From positions 1 through 64,000 of the forward strand of contig NZ_JACEHH010000022.1 of the NCBI RefSeq assembly GCF_014154935.1: a DNA stretch of 64,000 nucleotides, in the 5' to 3' direction. The position numbers were made by a program, and so were the translations under genes. This DNA comes from Stieleria mannarensis (GTDB lineage Bacteria; Planctomycetota; Planctomycetia; Pirellulales; Pirellulaceae). Shown one piece after another: positions 16,929-26,575 of the stretch (positions are counted from its first letter, which is position 1; every line of letters starts with the position of its first letter). Below the pieces are notes generated by a model. It was not told where the DNA came from. It did no database searches and was given only the letters and a program-made list of their open reading frames with translations.

Positions 16929-19900
16929 ATGCTTTTGACTAACTATCGGCTCGCCGCTCTGCTGCTGCTAGCGTGCACGTACACGTTAACCGGCTGCGAC
17001 CGCTCGTCCGACGAACCGCCTCAATCGCAACTCAATGATCGCGCGAGCACGCCTAGCCCTGCGGCAACGGTGGCTGTTCCGACAGAAAAGCCGTTCGACC
17101 GGGACCAAACCATCGACGCTGCGATGGCGTTGGTCCAGGCAGGCAAGGCGGATGCCGCCGCCGCCGAATTTCGCAAGGTCTTGATGGCCGATCCGAATGA
17201 CGCAGAGGTCTTGTTCCGGCTGGCGAATCTGAGCGCCCAGGGCGGCAATCTGCGTGACGCGGTCGAGTTTCTGGATTCGATCCCCGAGGACCACCCCGAA
17301 GCCGGGCTGCCGTCGCTGGGGCAGGCCGCCGATTGGTACATGCAGTTGCAGCAATACGACGAAGCCGAATCGAAATACTTGCGGGTGCTGGAATTGGCCG
17401 GCGATGTCCCCGTCGCACACCGACAACTCGCATACCTGTACAACCGCCAGGGCCGACGACACGAAGCGGCGGTCCATTTGCGAGCGCTGTGTCGATTAGG
17501 CAACATCCAAGAAGACGAACTGCACGCGTTGATGGTTTTGGGGCACGCGATTTTTGACGACCCCAACAAGCCCCCGCCGCGCCCCCGTCCCAATTATCCG
17601 ATCGGACCGGCCGCCACCGCACGGATGCTGTTCACCGCCAACCGCAACGTCGAAGCACTGGAGGCGCTCGACGCATCCGTTCGCTCCGGTGACGTCGCTC
17701 CATCGATCGTTGCGTTCTACGGACTATTGGCGATCGAAGCGCAAGACACCGAACGCTTTGCGTGGTGGTTGGGGCAAGCCGATCCGTCGGTTCAGGAATT
17801 TGCCGAATACTGGGCGGCGATCGGAGCGCACTTGGTTTCGCAGCGACAATTCGATGCGGCGGTCCGAGCGCTGGGCGAAGCGTTGGTGCGTGACCCGACC
17901 AACGTGGGCGCGATGCGGCGTATCAACCAAGCGTTGACGGCCCTGGGCGAAACCGAGCAAGCGGACCGTTGGCTGAAACGCTACGACACGATCCGAGACG
18001 TCGTTTCGGCCAGCAACGCGATCGGAAAATCAGCCTCGTCCGATGCGACCAGTGTCGAATCCTACGCCACCATCGCCGACGGGCTGGACCAATTGCACCG
18101 CCCGTTGGAAGCAGCGACGTGGCGGATCTTCGGCGCCTTTCATCGCAAGGCATCGCGCGAAGAAATCGAATCGCTGAATCAACGTCGCGCCGATCTGTTC
18201 CGCTCCGGCGATGCGTTTCCCGGTCCTCTGGAATCCGTTTGCGGCATCGACCTGGATCAGTATCCGTTGCCGGAACTGGAGATCCCGACCTCGATCGCCG
18301 ACTCTCCTCCGCCGCCCGCCCCTTCGATCGACGAATACCCCACGCCGAGATTCGAAAATGTCGCCGAGTCCGTGGGATTGGATCACGCATACTTGGTCGC
18401 CAGCGAGCAGCAGCCCTACCGATTCGCGCTTTATCAATCGCTCGGCGGCGGGATCGCGGTGATCGACTATGACTTGGACGGCGCCGTCGATCTTTACTTG
18501 GCCCAGGGGGGCGCGGACGTGCCGACGTTGGTCGGTGACCTTTCCAATCTGTTGTACCGCAACGTCGACGGCCGACTTGACGATTACACCGAGATCGCCG
18601 GCGTGGTCGACCAACGCTATTCGATCGGACTGGGCAGCGGTGATTGGAACCAGGATGGGCTGCCCGACCTGGCCGTCGCCAATATCGGCAACAAGGTGTT
18701 GCTGATCAACAACGGCGATGGCACGTTTCAGCGTCGCGTCTTTGACGAAGACCCCGACCACAAGGTCTTGACCAGTTCGATTGCGTTTGGCGACGTCACC
18801 GGCGATTCACTTCCCGATTTGTTTTCGCTGCATTATGTCGAAGATGCGACGATGGTGAATCGTCCGGAGATGAATGAAAAGGGCGAGATTCTGACGATTT
18901 CACCGGCATCGTTTCAACCCGGAATCGACTCGATCGCCGTTAACGATGGTCGCGGAAACATGCGGCACGAACCGGTCAGTGATTCTCAAGGCGACGCCAG
19001 CACGGGCTTGGGGGTCGTGATCGCTGACTGGGATGGCCAAGTCGGCAACGAAGTCTTCGTCGGCAACGACATTCGCGCCAATCAGCTTTGGACGCGGTCT
19101 GCTGAAGACGCTTCCTGGACCAACGTCGCTGCCGTCCGCGGCTGCGCGTTGGGGATCGGCGGCGTGGAGACGGCGTCGATGGGAATCGCAGTGGCCGACT
19201 TCGATGGCAATGGAATGCAGGACATTCATATCGCCAACTTTTACCTGGAACCGGTCAGCTTGTTCATGAATCAAGGCGGCGTGTTCGAAGATCGTTGTGT
19301 GCAGTATCGGTTGCACCGCGACAGTTCCGACGTGCTGGGATTCGGATGCCAGGCACTCGATTACGACTTGGACGGACGGCCTGATTTGGCCGTCACCAAT
19401 GGAAACATCGAAAAAGCGCCGGGGGAACCGCTGCTGCAATCGCCACAATTCTTTGTCAATCTGGGTCGCCAGTTCCGATTGACCGCGGTTGACGACGCGT
19501 CCGACTATTGGAAGGGAAAGTACCTCGGACGCGGCATGGCAACGTTGGATTTCAACGCCGACGGTCGGCAGGATATGGTGATCTCTCATATCAATGCACC
19601 GACGGCGTTGATGGTCAATCGTACCGAAACACCCAACCATTTCTTGACGCTCGAACTCGTCGGCACGCAGTCCGAGCGTGATGCGATCGGTGCGAAGGTC
19701 GAAGTCCATCAGGGGCAGCGTGTGCTGACCGATTGGATCGTCGGTGGCGACGGCTACCTGTGTCACAACGAATCCGCGGTGTCGTTCGGGCTGGGCGCAT
19801 CGGCCGACGACGTGCGTGTCGTCGTCACCTGGCCGAGTGGAAATCGTCAGGTGTTCGAGTCAGTTGCGGTCGACCAGCGTTTGCTGCTGATCGAAGGAGA

Positions 19901-19943
19901 AGCCGAACCGACTCCGCGAGCCCGTTCAGCCGGGCGCCGTTGA
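16929..19943 (+). CDS. CRTAC1-like TPR / FG-GAP / ASPIC-UnbV lipoprotein
   Basis: A 1004-residue lipoprotein with lipobox LTGC (MLLTNYRLAALLLLACTYTLTGC). TPR-like helices cover about residues 65-400 (ADAAAAEFRKVLMADPNDAEVLFRLANL). A run of FG-GAP/VCBS repeats, with Ca-binding-like motifs DYDLDGAVDLYLA, DWNQDGLPDLAVANI, DFDGNGMQDIHIANF and DYDLDGRPDLAVTNG, covers about 475-900. An ASPIC/UnbV domain closes the protein (DAIGAKVEVHQGQR...VVVTWPSGN). It is probably an outer-membrane-anchored adhesion or assembly protein. The ATG at 16929 is chosen because the open frame further upstream reads through two repeat elements and gives no signal sequence. Confidence 0.92.
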   Translation: MLLTNYRLAALLLLACTYTLTGCDRSSDEPPQSQLNDRASTPSPAATVAVPTEKPFDRDQTIDAAMALVQAGKADAAAAEFRKVLMADPNDAEVLFRLANLSAQGGNLRDAVEFLDSIPEDHPEAGLPSLGQAADWYMQLQQYDEAESKYLRVLELAGDVPVAHRQLAYLYNRQGRRHEAAVHLRALCRLGNIQEDELHALMVLGHAIFDDPNKPPPRPRPNYPIGPAATARMLFTANRNVEALEALDASVRSGDVAPSIVAFYGLLAIEAQDTERFAWWLGQADPSVQEFAEYWAAIGAHLVSQRQFDAAVRALGEALVRDPTNVGAMRRINQALTALGETEQADRWLKRYDTIRDVVSASNAIGKSASSDATSVESYATIADGLDQLHRPLEAATWRIFGAFHRKASREEIESLNQRRADLFRSGDAFPGPLESVCGIDLDQYPLPELEIPTSIADSPPPPAPSIDEYPTPRFENVAESVGLDHAYLVASEQQPYRFALYQSLGGGIAVIDYDLDGAVDLYLAQGGADVPTLVGDLSNLLYRNVDGRLDDYTEIAGVVDQRYSIGLGSGDWNQDGLPDLAVANIGNKVLLINNGDGTFQRRVFDEDPDHKVLTSSIAFGDVTGDSLPDLFSLHYVEDATMVNRPEMNEKGEILTISPASFQPGIDSIAVNDGRGNMRHEPVSDSQGDASTGLGVVIADWDGQVGNEVFVGNDIRANQLWTRSAEDASWTNVAAVRGCALGIGGVETASMGIAVADFDGNGMQDIHIANFYLEPVSLFMNQGGVFEDRCVQYRLHRDSSDVLGFGCQALDYDLDGRPDLAVTNGNIEKAPGEPLLQSPQFFVNLGRQFRLTAVDDASDYWKGKYLGRGMATLDFNADGRQDMVISHINAPTALMVNRTETPNHFLTLELVGTQSERDAIGAKVEVHQGQRVLTDWIVGGDGYLCHNESAVSFGLGASADDVRVVVTWPSGNRQVFESVAVDQRLLLIEGEAEPTPRARSAGRR

Positions 19944-20341
19944 TCACCGTTGGTGTCCAACTTTTAGACGCTCTTTCTGGTCGCCCCCGGCGGCCAGCTT
20001 GTTCCCAGTGATCGGTTGCGTGAAGATTCGAGGATCACCTCAAGCAAAGCCCCTCTTGCCAGGAGGTCGTGCGCCGCGAGGGGCATACGCATCAAGTTAA
20101 GAATTAACCCTCCCTGGCAGGGAGGGTCGAGCGTAGCGAGGGGAGGGGCGATTCGTGTTGCTTGAGTGCTTCTCCGCTACAGCGAACCCTCCCCGCGTCG
20201 TCGTATACTCCTCCGCGACCCTCCCTGGAAGGGAGGGTGAATTCGTAAACTCCTGTTATTGCAGCGGTGAAAACCGCACGACCTGCCAGGGAGAAGGACT
20301 TCATCCTTTTGGTGGTCCGGGTCTTCACGTGGCGATTCTGG
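19944..20341. other. Convergent spacer with ccctccctggcagggaggg-type repeats
   Basis: A 398-bp gap between convergent genes. It holds repeated hairpin arms: ccctccctggcagggaggg at about 20108-20126, ccctccctggaagggaggg at about 20220-20238, and a related piece at 20050-20065. The stretch gcatcaagttaag next to accctccctggcag is shared with 14307-14340, so this is another dispersed element. No gene was seen. The hairpins may end both transcripts. Confidence 0.65.
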
Positions 20342-22414
20342 TCACCGCGGGCCGCGAGGCAGGTGTTCGACCAGGTATCTGGCGATCAGCATTCGCACGT
20401 GCAGCTCCGATCCCTTGCCCTCGCGCAATCCATGGTCGCGATTGGGATAGACCATGTAATCGAATCGCTTGCCGAGTTCGATCAGCCGATCCACCAATCC
20501 TTCGATGATCTGGATGTGTGTGTTGGTTTCGCCGGACCCGGTGACGATCAACAGGTTGCCCTTCAGACCTTCGGCAAAGTTGATCGGGGCCGACCGCTCA
20601 TAGCCGTCCGGGTTGACTTGGCGGGTTCGCATGTAGATCTCTTGGAACCAAGCGTTGTACAAGTGGGGCTGCGGTTTGGGGACGACGGCGATTCCGACGT
20701 GGTAATCGTCGGGTTTGCGGAACATGGCGTTCAAGGTGTTGGACCCTCCGCCGCTCCAGCCCCAAATTCCCACTCGCGACAGATCGACATACGATCGCAT
20801 CCGCGCCAGTTCCTTCAGCCCCGCTGCTTGGTCTTCGGTGGAAAGCGGCCCCAGGCTGCCGAAGATGGATCGCCGCCACGCGGCCCCCTTGGGCGCCGGC
20901 GTGCCACGGTTGTCGATCGAAACAACCAGGTACCCGAGGTCGGCGATGACGCGATGGAAATGGTTTTGCGCGGCGCCCCACTGGTCGAGCACCGTCTGGG
21001 CGTAGGGCTCGCCGTAGACGTAAACGAAAACGGGATATTTTCTGGAGGCGTCGAAGTCCTTGGGCTTGATCATCCAGGCGTCCATCGAGACGCCCTGGCC
21101 GATGTCCAGCTGGATGAATTCTGCCGGCCGTTCCATCATCGTCTCGGCTCGCCGGCGTAGCGGGCGGTTTTCCTCCAGCACACGCACCACCCGATGGCCT
21201 TCCAATTCGACCAGGTCGGTCACCGGCGGCTGGTCGAGGGTCGAATAGGTGTGAAAGGCCCACTTGGCATCGGGGGAAAAGTCGTAGTCATGTGTCCCGG
21301 GTTGATCGGCGGGGGTGATTCGCTGGAGCGTTCCCGAACCATCCAGCGGAACGCGGTACAAGTACTTTCGTGGTCCATCGCCCGGCGCGGCGTAGAAGTA
21401 AAACCAGCCGCCCGCTTCATCGACGACCGCCCGATCGATGACGTCGTACTCGCCCGGGGTCAGCAATGCCAACGGTTTGCCGCTTCGCGAGTGCAGGAAC
21501 GCATGACGCCAGCCGTCTTTTTCGCTGATCACGATGAATGCTTCCCCGTCGCGGATCCAGATCAGCCCCGAGTTCTTGCCCTGGCTGCCGACCGCCCAGG
21601 CCGAGTCGGTCTCGCGAAGAATCTCTTTCATGTCGCCGTCAACGCCGGCGATCAAGAACACTCGCAGGTCGCGAAAACGACTCAATTTTTCGACCAGCAC
21701 TTCTTGAGAGTTTCCGGCCCACTCGACCTGTCCCAGATAGATTCCGTCTCCGCTGGGACCAATCGACAGCCACTTCGTTTCGCCACCGTCGATTTCGACC
21801 ACACCGACACGCAGGGCGTTTATCGTTTCACCGACTCGCGCAAACCGAACATTCTTGACGGACGGATAGGAGGGATCGTCGGGGATCAGCATCGGACGGG
21901 TGGGGACGTCGGTGGCGTCCGATTCGACAAAGACGACGCGGGTTCCGTCGGGGCTCCACCCGACGTCATGAAACGAAATGTCCCGGTCCGGCGATGCGTG
22001 AACCAACGCGGTGCGTTGACCACTTTCCAAATCGTGCACGAACAGGCCTTGATCGCGAACTTCCAACCGATGCGTGCCAGCGGGTGACGTCATGCGGCGG
22101 CGCGGGCGTGATTTCGTCTCCGGCGATTCCGATTCGGTCTGTTCGCCGCTGATCAGGTCCACCTTCACCAGGCGCGCTTGGCCGGTATCGGGATCTTGAC
22201 GGCGAATCGTGTATCCCGAACTGTCGTCCATCCATTCGCCCCGGAACTCCTCGGCCCGAAACTCTCTGTCCTCGTAGATCGTCCTCAACCGAGGTTCAGC
22301 TTCGGTGACCCAGGTCGAATTGCCGGGCGGATGTGCGGCGAGTTCACCGACTGTGAACGCCGTCAATGAAATCAGTGAGAGAATCGCGACCGGGAATCCA
22401 TGTCTGGGGTGCAT
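20342..22414 (-). CDS. S9-family prolyl oligopeptidase (DPP IV-like)
   Basis: A 690-residue secreted peptidase with a signal peptide (MHPRHGFPVAILSLISLTAFTVGELAAHP). A DPP IV-type beta-propeller covers about residues 60-440. The alpha/beta hydrolase domain occupies about 450-690, with nucleophile Ser in IWGWSGGGSNTL and the catalytic His in YPNRDHGL. The expected acid is unusual: the usual GTADDNVH-type motif reads TGSGETNTH, so the catalytic Asp appears replaced by Glu. It would release N-terminal dipeptides or cleave oligopeptides in the periplasm, if active. It stands alone. Confidence 0.9.
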   Translation of the reverse strand: MHPRHGFPVAILSLISLTAFTVGELAAHPPGNSTWVTEAEPRLRTIYEDREFRAEEFRGEWMDDSSGYTIRRQDPDTGQARLVKVDLISGEQTESESPETKSRPRRRMTSPAGTHRLEVRDQGLFVHDLESGQRTALVHASPDRDISFHDVGWSPDGTRVVFVESDATDVPTRPMLIPDDPSYPSVKNVRFARVGETINALRVGVVEIDGGETKWLSIGPSGDGIYLGQVEWAGNSQEVLVEKLSRFRDLRVFLIAGVDGDMKEILRETDSAWAVGSQGKNSGLIWIRDGEAFIVISEKDGWRHAFLHSRSGKPLALLTPGEYDVIDRAVVDEAGGWFYFYAAPGDGPRKYLYRVPLDGSGTLQRITPADQPGTHDYDFSPDAKWAFHTYSTLDQPPVTDLVELEGHRVVRVLEENRPLRRRAETMMERPAEFIQLDIGQGVSMDAWMIKPKDFDASRKYPVFVYVYGEPYAQTVLDQWGAAQNHFHRVIADLGYLVVSIDNRGTPAPKGAAWRRSIFGSLGPLSTEDQAAGLKELARMRSYVDLSRVGIWGWSGGGSNTLNAMFRKPDDYHVGIAVVPKPQPHLYNAWFQEIYMRTRQVNPDGYERSAPINFAEGLKGNLLIVTGSGETNTHIQIIEGLVDRLIELGKRFDYMVYPNRDHGLREGKGSELHVRMLIARYLVEHLPRGPR

Positions 22415-22967
22415 CTGAGGTTACTCGCGGGTTGGTCCGATGGAGGATGTGACGAAGGCGATCCGAGAGCGCAACGCAGGCGCCCCCTGCGTTTGGCACG
22501 CCTCTTCAGTCGTCCGCTGTAGCAGCGATATCGTAAGCGGTGACGAGTGCGGCTTCTTGTGATTACGGGTGTGTCTTCTGGTCAAATGCGCACAAAACAC
22601 GCCCCGAGCCCATCAACTGGCCACTTCGACGATGGCAATGCATCTTCGCGAGGCTGAAGACGCCGGCGCTGCCCCCAACTGACCAGCAAATCCCTTGCGG
22701 CAACGCTCGACTCTGACTTCGCTCGATCACCACTGACCTGGTCAATGATTCAAGGGCAACGGTCAAGCGATTACACAGCGCCCCGCGTCCCCGAGTAAGA
22801 TGGCCCAATCCAGCTCAGCACACCATCACCATGGGGGCGCGTCACGGTCACAGTTTTGAGATTGGTCGGCAGCAGCAACAGTAAGGCATCGGCCGGCAAC
22901 GCGGAACGAACAACCCGGCGACCGCAAGGGCGAGTTAGATCGATTGAACGCCCCCCGTCCAGGATAA
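22415..22967. other. Non-coding or decayed spacer
   Basis: About 550 bp without a recognisable gene or known repeat. It leads into the gene remnants at 22968-23709 and has the look of eroded sequence: frames are broken and no conserved motif is visible. Confidence 0.5.
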
Positions 22968-23153
22968 GACCGGATCGGGAGGACTCTAGAAATAACTGAC
23001 AAGCCTGGAGTCTCGCCGGATCCCCTGTGGCACGACAATCGGATTGCGATTTTCAGTGCCATCGACCCTAATGATCAATTCAGCACTTTCAACGTCTGTC
23101 TCGAACGGTTCACGCAAGAAAAGAACGCTATTCGTTACTTGAGCAACCTCTAA
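22968..23153 (+). pseudogene. Possible 3' remnant of an unidentified gene
   Basis: An open frame bounded by TAA at 22965 and TAA at 23151, with no start codon at its head, encodes a plausible protein tail (DPLWHDNRIAIFSAIDPND then CLERFTQEKNAIRYL). Composition looks coding and more AT-rich than the neighbourhood. It is most simply the C-terminal fragment of a gene whose 5' part has been lost. Family not recognised. It lies 49 bp upstream of the kinase-like pseudogene on the same strand. Confidence 0.35.
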
Positions 23154-23202
23154 TTCGACTCCCGCAATTAGGAGCAAAATCGTGACCTGCGAGGAATAAC
23201 GT

Positions 23203-23709
23203 GTGATCGAGTTCAACATTGCTCGAAGTGATGATGAGGCAAGGGATGCCGCCTTAAGGTATGCCAAAACTCGTCTGATCGAGATCGACTTTAGTCAGAA
23301 ACTCGGGAACGGATAAGACGGATGGGTTTGGCCATCTGACCGAAACACTGCAATCAAATCATTTTATCGCCCTAAAACCTACCGAAACGAGAGGAATTGC
23401 TATTTCCGGCTAGAAGGTTTCGAAGTAACCGAGGTGGCAGGATTCGCCGTTCCGCAATTGGTTGACTACGACAACAACTTGATGATTGTTGAGATTGGAA
23501 TTGTAGCAGCGCCAAGAATCGTAGACTTCGGCAAAGCGCACCTCGACGATCCTGGAGACTTTTCCGCAGAAGTAATGCAAGAGACGCTTCAAGGATTTGA
23601 AGCCGACTACCCCGCAGAGGAATTCAGGCGAATGCTTGAAGCCGTCGAAGATCTGAAGAGCTACGGGATTTACTATTACGATCTCCAAAACGGAAACATT
23701 CAACTGTGA
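23203..23709 (+). pseudogene. Kinase-like small protein, interrupted by an in-frame TAA
   Basis: One frame runs from GTG 23203 (preceded by GAGGA, 7 bp upstream) to TGA 23707, broken by a single TAA at 23314. The reading before it ends IDFSQKLGNG. After it comes DGWVWPSDRNTAIKSF, then a YRNERNCYFRLEGF segment and PQLVDYDNNLMIVEIGIV. Later come RIVDFGKAHLDDPGDFS and YGIYYYDLQNGNI at the end. The pattern resembles small kinase-fold proteins: Gly-rich loop (LGxGxDGxVW), AIK lysine, a Glu-bearing helix and a DLxxGN catalytic-loop-like end. The stop falls inside the Gly-rich loop. The full length (about 168 codons) would suit the family I recall from planctomycetes and cyanobacteria. Restart at GTG 23434 would lose the nucleotide site, so I call it a pseudogene. 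A base-calling error is the alternative. Confidence 0.7.
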
Positions 23710-24011
23710 CCGAACGCGTGAGGTCTGAATCCTGTTCCACGAATACCAGGCATACAGCACAGCAGAATACGCTTGACGAGCAAGCAGACCGTGAGGGCAG
23801 CGGGCATCAAATGAAGCGTGCCGGTTCGGGACGGCGTGAGGATTTTGGGCCTGGTGGGCTACGACAAAGCGTCTTTGACGACTCGTGCGATCGCGTCTGG
23901 CCAGCTGGACACGCCGCTGGGGGGATAATTGTTAGTGCCGAACGGTTCATCGAAGCGGTGAATCGTGTCGATCCTAAACAAAATAAAATTCCGCCTGCGG
24001 GTACCCTCGAG
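23710..24011. other. Spacer between pseudogene and tRNA-Leu 3' end
   Basis: About 300 bp with no convincing gene. One plus-strand open frame overlaps the pseudogene stop but has low-information composition and is not supported. No duplicated tRNA 3' end (attachment-site repeat) was seen here. Confidence 0.5.
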
Positions 24012-24096
<85 letters not shown>

Positions 24097-24443
24097 GTCA
24101 AACTGGGAGCGGCAGTTTCCGAGAATCCGCGGTCGGAGTCAAGCTGTGGTCGGAAGGTTTTTAGCGTCGTCCCCACTGCCGGCGTGAAACGCTCGGCCGT
24201 GAAACCGACCGGTTTTTCGTCTTGCGTTGACACGGAACCCGTCGGCTTTCTAGTGTCCGCACCAGCGGTGCGAACGCTCTGTGCCCGTGTTGCCCCCCCA
24301 CTTCGATTGACAGGATGTTGCTCGAGTCCCCTACCGCTCCGTCCAGCCGGCTTGAATCGGCATCCGATTCGGATGCGATCACGCATGACGCTGCGCCCCG
24401 CGGGGCTGCGTCGGCCATCGTGAAAGCGAACGCGACAGGGAAC
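24097..24443. other. Divergent spacer between tRNA-Leu and lipase gene
   Basis: A 347-bp spacer that should carry promoters of tRNA-Leu (minus) and the lipase-like gene (plus). An open frame reaches upstream of the chosen lipase start to 24315, but it encodes no signal sequence. No repeat family copy is present. Confidence 0.45.
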
Positions 24444-26447
24444 ATGAAACCGAAGGCAACGGTCGCATCGAAGTGTGTCCGATCGATTCGGGGCGTCCAA
24501 CTGTTGGTGCTGGCTCTGCTGGTTGGCCTGTCCTCCGGCTGCTCGACGGCCCGCTACCTGACGGCTCGGTCGGTGCGCGACAATCCCTTGGCCGCCCAGC
24601 TGCGGTTGATGAATCGCAAGGGGCCGCAAATCAGCGAGCGGACGTGGAACACGCTCCGGCGCTACGGGCTTCGCGACGGGTACGACCAAGACGCCCACGT
24701 GTGTTTGCGAAAAATCCAAACCACGCTGAGAGACAACCGTGACCCGGAACTGATTCATGCGCTCGCCGAGTTGTCCTATGTCGAAGGCAAAAAAGCGGAA
24801 TCCAAGGGCGACCAGAGCGACGCGCTGGGCTATTTCGGCGTCGCCCTGACCAACAGTTATGACTACCTGTTTGACGAGGATTTGTCGGAGACCCGCAACC
24901 AATACGATCCACAATTCCGCGCGACGTGTGACCTGTACAACGAATCGCTGGAAGACACACTGCGACTGCTGTGCGAAGAACACCACATCAAGCCGGGGCA
25001 AACCTACCGTGTCAAAACTCCCGATCGCGAGTTCGTGATTCAAACCCAGCTGCGTGGCAACTGGCACCCCGACGAATTCGATCACTATGAATTCGTCAGC
25101 GACTACGAGATCGCGACGCTGCGCAGCAAGCACACGACGTTCGGTCTAGGCGTGCCGATGATCGCCGTCCGCAAGAGTAACGCGAACGACGACCCACGAG
25201 AAAAATACTACCCCGAAGGTCTCAGCTACGGCGTCACCGCGATGATGCGTTGCGCCAAGCCCGCAAACGGTGGGTATGGCGACGCCGACACCTGTGTGCT
25301 GGAGTTCTTCGATCCCCTTTCGGCCAACCAAGTCAAACTGGCCAACCATTGGGTGCCTCTGGAAACCGACCTGACCACACCCCTGGCGTTCTTTCTCGAT
25401 ACGCCGCGGTTTCGTGAACGTAATCACGAAACCGAGGGATTACTGAATCCCGCCGGCGCCGCCAAAAACCGTGGCCTGTACATGCTGGAGCCCTACGACC
25501 CGAACCGCATCCCCGTGCTGATGGTGCACGGCCTGTGGTCCAGTCCACGAACGTGGATGGACATGTTCAATGACCTGCGGAGTTTTCCGGAGATTCGTGA
25601 GCGCTACCAGTTTTGGTTTTACCTGTACCCGTCGGGGCAACCATTTTGGTTGAGTGCGACGCAATTGAGGACCGACCTGCACCAGTTGCGGCAGACCTTT
25701 GACCCCGCCCACCGCGACGTGCCAATGGACCAGATGGTGTTGGTCGGACACAGCATGGGCGGATTGATCAGCCGCATGCAAACGATCGACAGCGGTGACG
25801 ATTTCTGGCGAATCGTCAGCGACCAACCGACCGAGAAGTTGAAAGGCGACGTCGAGCAGCGCGACAAACTGGTCAGTACGCTGTTCTTTAAACCGAATCA
25901 ATCCGTCAGCCGAGTGATCACGATCGGCACGCCCCACCGCGGCAGCAAGTTTGCCAACGAACTGACACGCTGGTTGGCGCGCAAATTCATTAAGCTGCCG
26001 ACGATGAATAAGACGACCGGGGAACATTTGGTTCAAAACAATCCCGAACTGTTTCGCGATACCGACCTGTTGACGATGGCCAACGCCATCGATTCCTTGG
26101 CCCCCGAATCACCGATCTTTCCGGTCATGCTGGAAGCCAAGTACTCCCCCAAGGTGAAGTACCACAATATCATCGGAGTCCTGCAAGACCCAACGCTGCT
26201 GCAAAAGAAAGCGGGACGCGGCGATGGGATCGTGGCCTATGACAGCGCCAAAATGGATGACACTGAAAGCGAATTGATCGTCGATGCCGAGCACACCAAA
26301 ATCCATATGACCGGGCAGGCGATTTTCGAAGTCCGTCGGATTCTGTTGGAACACCTGCGCGATGTCGATTCGGCCGACCGTGTCGCGGATGCACCGGAGA
26401 GTCAGCGAGGCAGGGAAGTGGTTCGCAAAGTGGGGTTTGTGGAATAA
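24444..26447 (+). CDS. Alpha/beta hydrolase (lipase-like) lipoprotein
   Basis: A 667-residue protein with a lipoprotein signal (lipobox LSSGC, near residue 32). The N-terminal half (to about 350) has no family I recognise. The C-terminal half is an alpha/beta hydrolase: IPVLMVHGLWSSPRTW (oxyanion region), the nucleophile elbow VLVGHSMGGLISR (Ser in GHSMG), then ITIGTPHRGSKFAN, as in bacterial triacylglycerol lipases and PGAP1-like esterases. A probable catalytic His lies near the end (AEHTKIHMT). It is predicted to be membrane-anchored, facing the periplasm, hydrolysing an ester of unknown kind. The ATG at 24444 is preferred because it opens a proper signal sequence. Confidence 0.85.
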   Translation: MKPKATVASKCVRSIRGVQLLVLALLVGLSSGCSTARYLTARSVRDNPLAAQLRLMNRKGPQISERTWNTLRRYGLRDGYDQDAHVCLRKIQTTLRDNRDPELIHALAELSYVEGKKAESKGDQSDALGYFGVALTNSYDYLFDEDLSETRNQYDPQFRATCDLYNESLEDTLRLLCEEHHIKPGQTYRVKTPDREFVIQTQLRGNWHPDEFDHYEFVSDYEIATLRSKHTTFGLGVPMIAVRKSNANDDPREKYYPEGLSYGVTAMMRCAKPANGGYGDADTCVLEFFDPLSANQVKLANHWVPLETDLTTPLAFFLDTPRFRERNHETEGLLNPAGAAKNRGLYMLEPYDPNRIPVLMVHGLWSSPRTWMDMFNDLRSFPEIRERYQFWFYLYPSGQPFWLSATQLRTDLHQLRQTFDPAHRDVPMDQMVLVGHSMGGLISRMQTIDSGDDFWRIVSDQPTEKLKGDVEQRDKLVSTLFFKPNQSVSRVITIGTPHRGSKFANELTRWLARKFIKLPTMNKTTGEHLVQNNPELFRDTDLLTMANAIDSLAPESPIFPVMLEAKYSPKVKYHNIIGVLQDPTLLQKKAGRGDGIVAYDSAKMDDTESELIVDAEHTKIHMTGQAIFEVRRILLEHLRDVDSADRVADAPESQRGREVVRKVGFVE

Positions 26448-26575
26448 AGGTTTCAGGCCGCCGCGAATCCGTTCGCGGGGTTGGGGGGGGACGGCCGGGC
26501 CGCTTTGACGCGGTCGCGACAAAATGGTTTGCTGCGCCGGAGTTGTCACGAGACGCTGCTGACCCACTGCGGCCG

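Noticed and set aside
22986-23267. A 93-codon minus-strand gene
   Set aside because: The plus strand of the same stretch reads as a more protein-like remnant, and no ribosome site or family was seen for the minus frame.
23314-23316. Programmed readthrough or recoding of the TAA in the kinase-like gene
   Set aside because: No stem-loop or slippery site was seen, and TAA is the least readthrough-prone stop, so a pseudogene or sequence error is simpler.
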